DNA from: Pseudomarimonas arenosa
GTDB taxonomy: Bacteria > Pseudomonadota > Gammaproteobacteria > Xanthomonadales > Xanthomonadaceae
NCBI RefSeq assembly: GCF_014841215.1
Contig: NZ_JACYTR010000013.1
Location: 1-64,000 of the forward strand
Direction of reading: 5' to 3'
DNA: 64,000 nt
Part shown: positions 57,035 through 64,000 of the stretch, in pieces
How positions within the stretch are numbered: the stretch's first letter is position 1
How the letters are laid out: every line of letters begins with the position of its first letter
The notes under the pieces: model-generated
Database searches by the model: none
What the model was told of the DNA's origin: nothing
The model's input: the letters and a program-made list of their open reading frames with translations, nothing else
Program-made: the position numbers and the translations under genes

Positions 57035-57262
57035 CGTTTTGCTCCAATTGCATAAGGGGTAGCGGAACGCCGCTCGAACGGAGGGCGCACCACAGTGAGT
57101 TACGTAATTTCGTTGGATAATTGATCAGGCGGGCCAGCCCGAGGGTGGACGCCGACCCAGGCGTGGGCTACTGAGAGTCACCCGCAGGTGTTCAGCCGCC
57201 TGCGCTGTTCATCAACCACTGTTTTCGCCAACCTGTCATCGCCGAGCCGGAGACACCTACGC
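57035..57262. other. Divergent intergenic region between M48 protease and Ser/Thr kinase
   Basis: This ~230-bp gap should contain the promoters of both divergent genes. CGAACGGAGGGCG (57075-57087) and the motif TTACGTAA (57100-57107) stand out, but I cannot place a convincing promoter. No small gene is evident. Confidence 0.35.
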
Positions 57263-59686
57263 TTGCAGATCGAGACCGAACGTCACGCCCTACGTCTGTT
57301 CCGTCAGCTGCTCGATCTGGATCACGAGGCCGAACCGGCCTTCTGGGCCGAGCTTGAGCGCCAGCCGAGCGCGGTGGCGGCGCGAGTGCGCAGCCTGCTG
57401 CGTGGCCATGCCAACGCCACCGATCGACTCGGCCGCATGGTCACCGACGATGTCGAATCGGCGCCGCGGCCGGCGCAGCTCGGACGCTTCCGGCTGCTGC
57501 GTGACCTCGGTCGCGGCGGCATGGGTCAGGTCGCCGAGGCCGAGTGTGACCACCAGGACTTTCAGCAGCGGGTGGCACTGAAGTGGGTGCGAGAGGCACA
57601 GCTTGACGCCGCCGCCCGCGAGCGCTTTCAGTTCGAACGCCATGTGCTGGCCCAGCTCAGTCATCCGCACATCGCCCAGCTGATCGACGGTGGGCGCAGC
57701 GCCGACGGCGTGCTGTGGTATGCCATGGAGCTGGTGCAAGGCCAGGATCTGCTCAGCCACTGCCAGTCCGCTGCGCTCGACCTGCGACACCGGGTGAAAC
57801 TGCTGGTGGAGCTGTGCGAAGCAGTGGCGCATGCGCATCGGCACTCCATCCTGCATCGCGATATCAAGCCTGGCAATGTGCTGGTCACCGCCGAAGGCAA
57901 GCTCAAGCTGATCGATTTCGGCATTGCCAAGGCGCTGGACTTCGATAGCGGGCTGACCGTCGACAGCGCTCCGATGACCCCGCGCTACGCGGCACCGGAA
58001 CAACGCGCCGGTGAGCGGCCGACCACCGGAACCGACCTCTGGCAGATTGGCGCACTGGCGCATGAACTGCTTACTGGGCGGCCGCCGCAGGTACATGACG
58101 ACGGCGAAGCGCAGCGCGCCAGCGACACCCTCGACCCAAGCGAGAGTGCCGACGACGGCCGTCTGCCGCTGCCAGCCAAGGCGCTGCGGCGCGCCCTGCA
58201 GGGCGATCTCGACGCCATCCTGCGCCGTGCCCTGCGGCGCCAGCCCGATGATCGCTATGCCAGCGCCGACGCACTGCGCGCCGACCTGGCTGACTGGCTG
58301 GCCGGTCGCGCCATCGCCCTGCGCCGGCATGAGCGCTGGTACCTGCTGCGGCGCTTTGCCCGCAGACATCACTGGGCCTTGGGCTTCGCCGCACTGGCCA
58401 TTCTGGGGCTGGTCGGCGGCGGCACCCTGGCCCTGCTGTTCGCCCAACGCGCCAGTCAGCAGGCCGAGATCGCCGAGCGCAGCAGTGCCCTGCTATCGGA
58501 AATGTTCGTTGGCAATTACAACGCGCCCAATCTGGCCAGCATGACCCTGGGTGAGTTCTTCAGCCACGCCATCGACACTGCCATTGCCGATCAGCAACTG
58601 CCGGCCGAGCATCGCTATGAATTGCTCTACGACCTGTATCCGCGGGCGCTGGAGATGCGCGCGTTCGCCGCCGCTGAGCGTGCCGCGCGGGAACTGCTGG
58701 TTTTGGGTCCACAGGCTGGCGGCGCGCTGTCTTTGCACAGCGCGATTGCGCATGACATGGTGGCCGGCGTGCTGCCGTTCAGTCGGGGCTACGCCGCGAT
58801 CGCGGAGATCGAGCAGCATGTCGATGCCGCCGAGCGGATCTATCAACAGCTGGGCCTGACTGACAACCCGGAGTACGGCACCACTCATTTGCGCGTGCGA
58901 CTGCGGCTGGCGGAGTTGCGCGGCGATGCGCCGCAGTTGATCGCACTGGCTCGACAGGGCCAGAACGACGGCCGTCATCTGCGCATTGGCCTGCGCCTGA
59001 ACATGCGCCCCTGGCTGGTGCGCGGATTGCTGCTCGACGGCCAATACGCCGCTGCAGCAGCTGCAGCCAAGCAGTTGCTGGCCGATGCCGAAGCCGCAGC
59101 GATCGATACCCCAAGCCTGAACAATATGCTCGACTGGCTGCGCAGCCTGCACTGCGAAGCGCAGGCCCAGGCCGCACCGGCAGCGGCGCTTGGCACCTGC
59201 CAAGCCTTGCTGGATCGCCTGCAAGCCGAAGGTCGATGGCAGACCCGCAATGCGCTTGATGCATTGACTGCCATCGCCAGCGCCGAAGCGGCCCTGGGCC
59301 GGCATCAACTGGCGCTGGCCAATCTGGATCGCGCCGACGCCCTGCGCAATGTGATCGAGGGCACGGCCAGCACTTCGCGCGAACGACAGCTGGCCAAGGC
59401 AGCACGCGCACGGTCGCTGCTGGTCGTGGGCGAGGCCAGCGCGGCGACGGCGCTGTTCGAGGACGCCCTGCAGCAGTTGTTGCTGCATCTGCCCGAACAC
59501 CACCCTCAGGCCCTGCGCCTGCGTATCGAGCTGATCGAGGCACTGCTTCAGTCTGCTGACCATAACAAGGCGTTGCTTTGGATGCACGAGCGGCTCGAGA
59601 CAGAGCACCTGGCGCCGGACTGGCGTCGGCGCTGGCAACGGATCGTCAAGCAGCTGGCGGCACGGCGACCGAGGCCAGACGCATGA
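57263..59686 (+). CDS. Membrane Ser/Thr protein kinase with periplasmic tail
   Basis: The 807-residue protein has a Hanks-type kinase domain after ~75 residues: glycine loop LGRGGMGQVAEAE, ATP-binding Lys107 in VALKWV, catalytic HRDIKPGN with Asp200, DFG at 218-220, and YAAPEQRAG. A membrane helix (LGFAALAILGLVGGGTLALLFA) near residues 375-396 leads to a long helical tail, probably TPR-like, in the periplasm. I chose the TTG at 57263 with GGAG ten bases upstream; a GTG at 57188 is possible. It overlaps the ECF sigma gene by ATGA. Kinase-ECF pairs of this type (PknS-EcfK in Xanthomonas citri, PknT-EcfP in Vibrio) activate the sigma factor by phosphorylation. Confidence 0.9.
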   Translation: MQIETERHALRLFRQLLDLDHEAEPAFWAELERQPSAVAARVRSLLRGHANATDRLGRMVTDDVESAPRPAQLGRFRLLRDLGRGGMGQVAEAECDHQDFQQRVALKWVREAQLDAAARERFQFERHVLAQLSHPHIAQLIDGGRSADGVLWYAMELVQGQDLLSHCQSAALDLRHRVKLLVELCEAVAHAHRHSILHRDIKPGNVLVTAEGKLKLIDFGIAKALDFDSGLTVDSAPMTPRYAAPEQRAGERPTTGTDLWQIGALAHELLTGRPPQVHDDGEAQRASDTLDPSESADDGRLPLPAKALRRALQGDLDAILRRALRRQPDDRYASADALRADLADWLAGRAIALRRHERWYLLRRFARRHHWALGFAALAILGLVGGGTLALLFAQRASQQAEIAERSSALLSEMFVGNYNAPNLASMTLGEFFSHAIDTAIADQQLPAEHRYELLYDLYPRALEMRAFAAAERAARELLVLGPQAGGALSLHSAIAHDMVAGVLPFSRGYAAIAEIEQHVDAAERIYQQLGLTDNPEYGTTHLRVRLRLAELRGDAPQLIALARQGQNDGRHLRIGLRLNMRPWLVRGLLLDGQYAAAAAAAKQLLADAEAAAIDTPSLNNMLDWLRSLHCEAQAQAAPAAALGTCQALLDRLQAEGRWQTRNALDALTAIASAEAALGRHQLALANLDRADALRNVIEGTASTSRERQLAKAARARSLLVVGEASAATALFEDALQQLLLHLPEHHPQALRLRIELIEALLQSADHNKALLWMHERLETEHLAPDWRRRWQRIVKQLAARRPRPDA

Positions 59687-60192
59687 CCACGCCACAGGAC
59701 CTGGCACTGTTCGAACAGATCTATGGCGAGCTGAAGCGGCGGGCACGGGCCCTGCGCCGCTCGCATCCCAGCCACACCCTGGACACCACTGCCCTGGTGC
59801 ACGAGTCGTTTCTGAAGCTGATCGAGTCACGCACCCAGATCCACGACCGCACCCATCTGTTTCGCACCGCCGCCTTGGCGATGCGGCAGATCCTGATCGA
59901 TGCCCTGCGCGAGCGACAGGCGGAAAAGCGCGGCGGCAATCTGCAGCGGGTCGAGCTGTCCGATATCGAACTGCCGCAGGACGACCCGGCCTTCGGTTTC
60001 AACCGGGTGTCGCAGTCGCTCGATCGCTTACGCGAGGTCGATCCGCGCCTGGCCGATGTATTTCTGTTGCGTGCCTTCGCGGGACTCAACTTCGAGGACA
60101 TCGGCGAGCTGACCGATGTGTCGCGGGCCACCGCGCAGCGCGACTTCGAGGCAGCCCGCGCCTATCTGCTCAGCACGGTGGAGCCCGATTGA
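59683..60192 (+). CDS. ECF sigma factor, TIGR02999 type
   Basis: This 169-residue sigma-70 relative has region 2 (HPSHTLDTTALVHESFLKL to LAMRQILIDALRERQAEKRGG) and region 4 with the helix-turn-helix in NFEDIGELTDVSRATAQRDFEAARAYL. It matches the Xanthomonadales-rich TIGR02999 group. No anti-sigma gene lies beside it; instead the upstream Ser/Thr kinase overlaps it, so phosphorylation is the likely switch. The target promoter is unknown. ATG 59683 is fixed by the ATGA overlap. Confidence 0.9.
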   Translation: MTTPQDLALFEQIYGELKRRARALRRSHPSHTLDTTALVHESFLKLIESRTQIHDRTHLFRTAALAMRQILIDALRERQAEKRGGNLQRVELSDIELPQDDPAFGFNRVSQSLDRLREVDPRLADVFLLRAFAGLNFEDIGELTDVSRATAQRDFEAARAYLLSTVEPD

Positions 60193-60275
60193 CCGACATC
60201 GCTGCCTGGTGAGCAGGCAGAAGGCACATTTGCGTTACTTCAAACACCCTCTTCAACCTAAGCCCAGGGGAATTC

Positions 60276-61829
60276 ATGGCCTGTTCCGCCGACCTCGCCG
60301 ATCTCGAATCACGCATCGCCACCACACTCGATCGGATTGAATGCTTCGCCTACGCCGAGGCCGCCGAGCCGGCCATGGAACTGGTCGACAGCGCGGCCGA
60401 ACGAACGGAAGTCATCGCCCTGTTGGCCTACTTCGATCTGCAGCTCGACGGCATCGAGGCGCACTACCGCATAGAGCGCTCGCGTCTGCCGCTCGATGCG
60501 CATCTGCAGCGGGCGGCGCAGTCCGCCCAGACGCTGAAGGCGGAGCTGCCGCTGGCACTGAGCGTCAAGGCGGCTGGGCTGGCCAGCGCGGGCGATCTGA
60601 CGGCGGCCCGACGACTATGCGCCGAGGGACTACGCCAGCACCCCGCCGACTACGCCCTGTCGATGCAGTTGGCCGAACTCGAACGTGATGTCGATCCGCA
60701 GGCAGCGCGCCTGTTGTGGCGGCAGATGTGCCAGGACTTCCCGCAGCGCGCCCGACCGTTCTATCGCCTCGGCCTCGACGCCCAGGGAGATCCGGCGGAG
60801 CGCATCGAGGCCCTGCAGCGCGCCGCCGATCTGGCGAGCAGCGACGGCCTGAGCCAGTACAACTGCGGCACTCAGCTGTACCTGCTCGGCGCTGACGGCG
60901 CGGCGGTAGAACGATTGCAGCGGGCGCGAGAGCAGCTCGGACCGAGCAATTCGGTGCTGCACAATCTGGCCCTGGCACTGAAAGCCAGTGGCGACCTGCA
61001 GGCCGCCCTGGATACCTGGCTTGAGCTGCTGCAGCACGAACCGGACTGGAGCTGGATCGTCGCCTCAGTGGCCGAAACCCTGGCCGAGCTGGGTCGCTAC
61101 AGCGATGCGCGGCAACACTGGCGTCACTACGACGAGATTGCCTCGCCGGACTGCGAGTTCTATCCGCGCTATCTGAAGCATCTCTGGAACTACGATCAGT
61201 TCGAAGCCCTGCGCCAGCGCAGCCTGGCCCGGTTGGAGCTCAGCGTCGACGGCGATACCTTGATGTATCTCGGCCTCGCCGAGCAAGGCTTGGGTGACCA
61301 CGCTGCGGCACTGGCGGCGTTTGCCAAGGCCAGGTCAAGCAGCGACTACTACGGCTACGTCGAACTGATGGCGATGGCGCAGAACGATCTCGGCAATCCT
61401 CGAGAGGCCCTGGCGCTAGCCGATCAGGCGCTGACGATGCGCCCGGAAACCGGTCGCGCCATCGGCGAGAAGGCCGCTGCCCTGTACCTGCTGCAGCAAG
61501 ATCGCGAGGCCGATGCGCTGCTCGCTGGCTACCGTGGTCCGATGCGCTTTCTGTACCGGCGCTGCGCCGAGCTGATGGCCGCCCAGCGACGCTTCGAACT
61601 GGCCGCCAAACTGTTCGAAGCACAGCTGCGCGTCACACCCAAGGTCGCCCACACCACCTCCCGTTGCGCCGACTGCTACCGCGACGCCAACCAGCGCACG
61701 CGGGCGGCCGACCTGTATCGACAAGCCGAACTGCTGGCCAAGGCTGAGGGTGATCAGCGTCTGGCCGATTTCTGCCACGGCCAGCACAAATCCTTGAGCA
61801 AACGCCGCCGTTGGTGGCCGTTCGGCTGA
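60276..61829 (+). CDS. Tetratricopeptide-repeat protein
   Basis: The 517-residue protein is almost all helical with TPR-like units such as LASAGDLTAARRLCAEGLRQHP, ALKASGDLQAALDTWLELLQHEP and MAQNDLGNPREALALADQALTMRP. It has no signal peptide or membrane helix, so it is probably cytosolic, and it ends in a basic/aromatic tail (KRRRWWPFG). AGGGGA precedes the ATG at good distance. It follows the sigma factor by 83 bp and precedes the RDD fusion, so it may be part of the kinase-sigma unit. No enzyme domain is seen. Confidence 0.8.
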   Translation: MACSADLADLESRIATTLDRIECFAYAEAAEPAMELVDSAAERTEVIALLAYFDLQLDGIEAHYRIERSRLPLDAHLQRAAQSAQTLKAELPLALSVKAAGLASAGDLTAARRLCAEGLRQHPADYALSMQLAELERDVDPQAARLLWRQMCQDFPQRARPFYRLGLDAQGDPAERIEALQRAADLASSDGLSQYNCGTQLYLLGADGAAVERLQRAREQLGPSNSVLHNLALALKASGDLQAALDTWLELLQHEPDWSWIVASVAETLAELGRYSDARQHWRHYDEIASPDCEFYPRYLKHLWNYDQFEALRQRSLARLELSVDGDTLMYLGLAEQGLGDHAAALAAFAKARSSSDYYGYVELMAMAQNDLGNPREALALADQALTMRPETGRAIGEKAAALYLLQQDREADALLAGYRGPMRFLYRRCAELMAAQRRFELAAKLFEAQLRVTPKVAHTTSRCADCYRDANQRTRAADLYRQAELLAKAEGDQRLADFCHGQHKSLSKRRRWWPFG

Positions 61830-61874
61830 ATTTGAGCCTCCGCGATCGACATCACTCACCTCACCCGTACCGCC

Positions 61875-63047
61875 ATGAAATGTCCTGCTTGCGACTGGCC
61901 GAATCGAGACGATGCTGTCAGCTGCTTCAACTGTCGAATTGAGCTGGGCGCTCGCGCCGCGCCCAGCGCTGCAACGCCCAACGGTCGGATTTCGGTGTTA
62001 GGAAGATCCGGGCGGGCACCTGAGGCAAAACCAACCACCAGGACGCCGCACCAAAGCCGGGCGAGCGGCAAGGCAGCGCCTGTGCAAGGCCGCATACGGG
62101 CCCAGAGAGTGACTCACGAGCTGGCCGATCAGGATGTTGTGGTGCATGCCCTGCCGCGGATTCCCGCCTTTCTGATCGACGCGGTGGTCGTGGCCCTGCT
62201 CGCGCTGCCGCTGCTGTGGCTGACGATACTGAACACCCAGTCTCTGCGCCAGGCGCTTGGTGCGGATGCAACTCTGGCATTGCTACTGTTGCCGTCCTTG
62301 CTTCTGCTCATGCTGCCGGCGCTGATGGACAGCCTCAGCAGCGGCTCGATCGGCAAGCGGATGATGCAGCTGCGTGTGGTTGACGCCCGCGGCCGCCGAC
62401 CGAACCTGCTGCGCTCCCTGTCCCGCCACGCAGTGAAACTGCTCGTTCATGGGCTGTTGCCGGGAATATGGCTGCTGGCCGAGCGTCTGCTGTTGCGCGG
62501 CCTCAATGTGCACGACTGGCTGTGCGGTACGCGCGTGGTGGCCAGCGGCGCCAGCGCCGCGCAGCTGGCGCGGGTGCTGCCAGCCAGCTTTGCCCCTACC
62601 CTACTGGGGCAGGCACTGCGCGCCGTGTTTGCGATCGGCGCAGCGCTGCTGCTGTTTCTGGTCGGCAGCGCCTGGCTGGCAGTCATCCTGGTCGAACCGA
62701 ACCCGACCCGAAAGGCACTGGCACCATTGGTAGAGCAAGCTCGCGGCATCAGCCGGGCCAGCGAAAACCAGTTCTACAAGACCGGTCGATTCACCGACAA
62801 CCTGAGCGAACTCGGCCTGGCTGAGCAGACCGCTTTCAGTACGGTGAAATTCAACGCGCAGAACGGCAGTTTCATCCTGCGCTTGAACAGTGAGTTCAGT
62901 GAGCTGCATGGTCGATCACTGCTGCTCTACCCGGAGCTCAAGCGCGGCGATCGGGCCGAGGTGCGACGCTGGCGCTGCGGCAGCCCGGACATCACTGCAG
63001 AACACCTGCCGTTTGGCTGCCGCGATTCGGTGGCCGGCTACGAGTAG
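61875..63047 (+). CDS. Zinc-ribbon/RDD membrane protein with pilin-like C-terminal domain
   Basis: The 390-residue protein starts with a zinc ribbon (CPAC and CFNC, residues 3-18), then a Pro/Arg/Ala-rich linker to ~85. An RDD-type membrane domain follows (~90-280), with four or five hydrophobic helices and the family pattern SGSIGKRMMQLRVVDARGR. The last ~95 residues follow a membrane helix and resemble the globular end of type IV pilins, with NQFYKTGRFTDNL and the closing WRCGSPDITAEHLPFGCRD, in which two Cys would form the disulfide loop. Such a triple fusion is unusual. The role is unknown; transport or a periplasmic binding function is possible. Confidence 0.8.
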   Translation: MKCPACDWPNRDDAVSCFNCRIELGARAAPSAATPNGRISVLGRSGRAPEAKPTTRTPHQSRASGKAAPVQGRIRAQRVTHELADQDVVVHALPRIPAFLIDAVVVALLALPLLWLTILNTQSLRQALGADATLALLLLPSLLLLMLPALMDSLSSGSIGKRMMQLRVVDARGRRPNLLRSLSRHAVKLLVHGLLPGIWLLAERLLLRGLNVHDWLCGTRVVASGASAAQLARVLPASFAPTLLGQALRAVFAIGAALLLFLVGSAWLAVILVEPNPTRKALAPLVEQARGISRASENQFYKTGRFTDNLSELGLAEQTAFSTVKFNAQNGSFILRLNSEFSELHGRSLLLYPELKRGDRAEVRRWRCGSPDITAEHLPFGCRDSVAGYE

Positions 63048-63106
63048 CGAAACGCAGCCCATGGGGCCTTGAAGTTGAACAGGATGTTCAAACGCCAAGC
63101 GCCGAA

Positions 63107-64000
63107 TCAGACATTGGTGCCGGCAGCCTTCAACCACAGGGCGGCGGCGATCCCGGCAAAGATCAGCAGGCCGGTCCAGTTGTTGGATAAAAAGGCACGA
63201 AAACAGGCCTCGCGCTGACGCCGACGGGCGACCCAGAATTGCCAGCCCACCTGCACAGCAGCGGCGCCGACCGCGACGTGATAAGGCCAAGGCAAGCCGA
63301 CCCGATCGCCGATCATCAGCAACCCGGCAAAGAAGGCCAGATAGATTGCCGCCTGAGCTGCGAGATCCATGTCGCCAAACAGAATCGCGGTGGATTTGGC
63401 ACTCATGCGGATATCGTCGTCGCGGTCGACCATGGCATACCAGGTGTCGTAGCCGGTCGACCACAGCACATTGGCAGCAAACAGCAGCCAGGCCAGCGGC
63501 GGCACCTCGTTCTGTACCGCGGCAAAAGCCATCGGAATCGACCAGCCAAAGGCCAGGCCGAGGTAGACCTGGGGAAACCAGGTGTGGCGCTTCAAGTAGG
63601 GATAGCTGGCCGCCAGGATCACCCCGACCACGCTCAGCTGGATGGTCAGGGTATTGGTCAGCAGCACCAGGCCAAAGGCGGCCAGAGCCAGCACCGCAAA
63701 CAGCGCCAGGGCCTCGCGCGGGCCGACCTCGCCGGTGGCCAGCGGCCGGCCCTTGGTACGCTCGACGTGCGGGTCGAGCCAGCGGTCGGCATAGTCATTG
63801 ATCACGCAGCCAGCCGAGCGCATCAGCCATACCCCGGCGCTGAAGATCAACAGCAGATTCCAGGGCGGTATGCCCTCGGCGGCCAACCACAGACCCCACC
63901 AGGTCGGCCACAACAGCAGCAACCAGCCAATCGGCCGGTCGGCCCGGATCAGGCGCCAATAGCGGTCAAGACGCTTGCGCCAGTCGCTGGGCGGCGCTGA
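63107..64000 (-). CDS. ubiA: 4-hydroxybenzoate octaprenyltransferase UbiA (5' end outside the window)
   Basis: This membrane prenyltransferase attaches the isoprenoid tail to 4-hydroxybenzoate in ubiquinone synthesis. The visible 297 residues open [17 protein letters not shown]. They include the first Asp-rich motif NDYADRWLD and the second [18 protein letters not shown], which bind the magnesium-diphosphate substrate, plus about eight membrane helices. The frame stays open to the last base, so the start codon lies beyond 64000; very little seems missing. It is convergent with the RDD fusion gene. Confidence 0.93.
   Translation of the reverse strand, partial: SAPPSDWRKRLDRYWRLIRADRPIGWLLLLWPTWWGLWLAAEGIPPWNLLLIFSAGVWLMRSAGCVINDYADRWLDPHVERTKGRPLATGEVGPREALALFAVLALAAFGLVLLTNTLTIQLSVVGVILAASYPYLKRHTWFPQVYLGLAFGWSIPMAFAAVQNEVPPLAWLLFAANVLWSTGYDTWYAMVDRDDDIRMSAKSTAILFGDMDLAAQAAIYLAFFAGLLMIGDRVGLPWPYHVAVGAAAVQVGWQFWVARRRQREACFRAFLSNNWTGLLIFAGIAAALWLKAAGTNV

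Noticed and set aside
57188-57262. GTG start that would lengthen the Ser/Thr kinase by 25 residues.
   Set aside because: The extra residues are Ser/Arg-rich and unlike kinase N-termini, and the TTG at 57263 has a GGAG at suitable distance.

Overview
The window reads as a chromosomal segment of a GC-rich gammaproteobacterium. Several signs point to the Xanthomonadales (Lysobacterales). These are a TIGR02999-type ECF sigma factor beside a membrane Ser/Thr kinase, a stand-alone OleB-like hydrolase, a bioB-bioF-bioH order, a secreted beta-helix protein ending in an IFxxGFE-type tail, and a 35-bp repeat scattered at gene ends. The species cannot be named from sequence alone. I see no tRNA, rRNA, CRISPR array, transposase, phage gene or origin.

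Layout: (1) 0.3-14.7 kb: housekeeping and stress genes, namely a KefB-type antiporter, a fatty acid hydroxylase, a Na/Pi cotransporter, katG with a clear terminator, a large membrane ankyrin protein overlapping ycgL, a tricorn-type protease and a small membrane protein. (2) 15.0-29.8 kb, all on the minus strand: a type I secretion locus. A HlyB-type ABC transporter and a HlyD-type adaptor are followed by three small exported or membrane proteins and a 2615-residue RTX protein whose N-terminus looks like a GH24 (T4-type) lysozyme. Two of the small proteins are paralogues of each other. I consider this locus the best candidate for an undescribed system, possibly a secreted cell-wall hydrolase with its own protective or maturation proteins. 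(3) 29.9-45.3 kb: a globin divergent from an OleB-like hydrolase, a secreted beta-helix protein, an HDOD-like protein, a serine hydrolase, an AraC-type membrane regulator, an APC permease, two secreted or periplasmic hydrolases (M20 and amidohydrolase), uppP and an unknown exported protein. (4) 45.4-49.1 kb: a histidine kinase overlapping a sigma-54 response regulator, followed by an unknown exported protein. The gap before that protein holds a well-formed -24/-12 promoter and two dyad sites spaced 20 bp apart. (5) 49.2-56.3 kb: arfB and an acyltransferase, a receiver protein and a Hpt-REC-REC-GGDEF cyclase, the biotin genes bioB, bioF and bioH, and divergent comF. (6) 56.3-64.0 kb: a Tat-exported M48 protease, a kinase overlapping an ECF sigma factor, a TPR protein, a zinc-ribbon/RDD/pilin-like fusion, and ubiA cut by the window end.

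Most genes run in short, tightly packed groups with ATGA or TGATG overlaps. Initiation codons other than ATG are probably common (TTG for uppP, comF and the kinase; GTG for hlyB and the cyclase), and some starts remain uncertain. Functions named here rest on motif recognition by eye; no database search was run.
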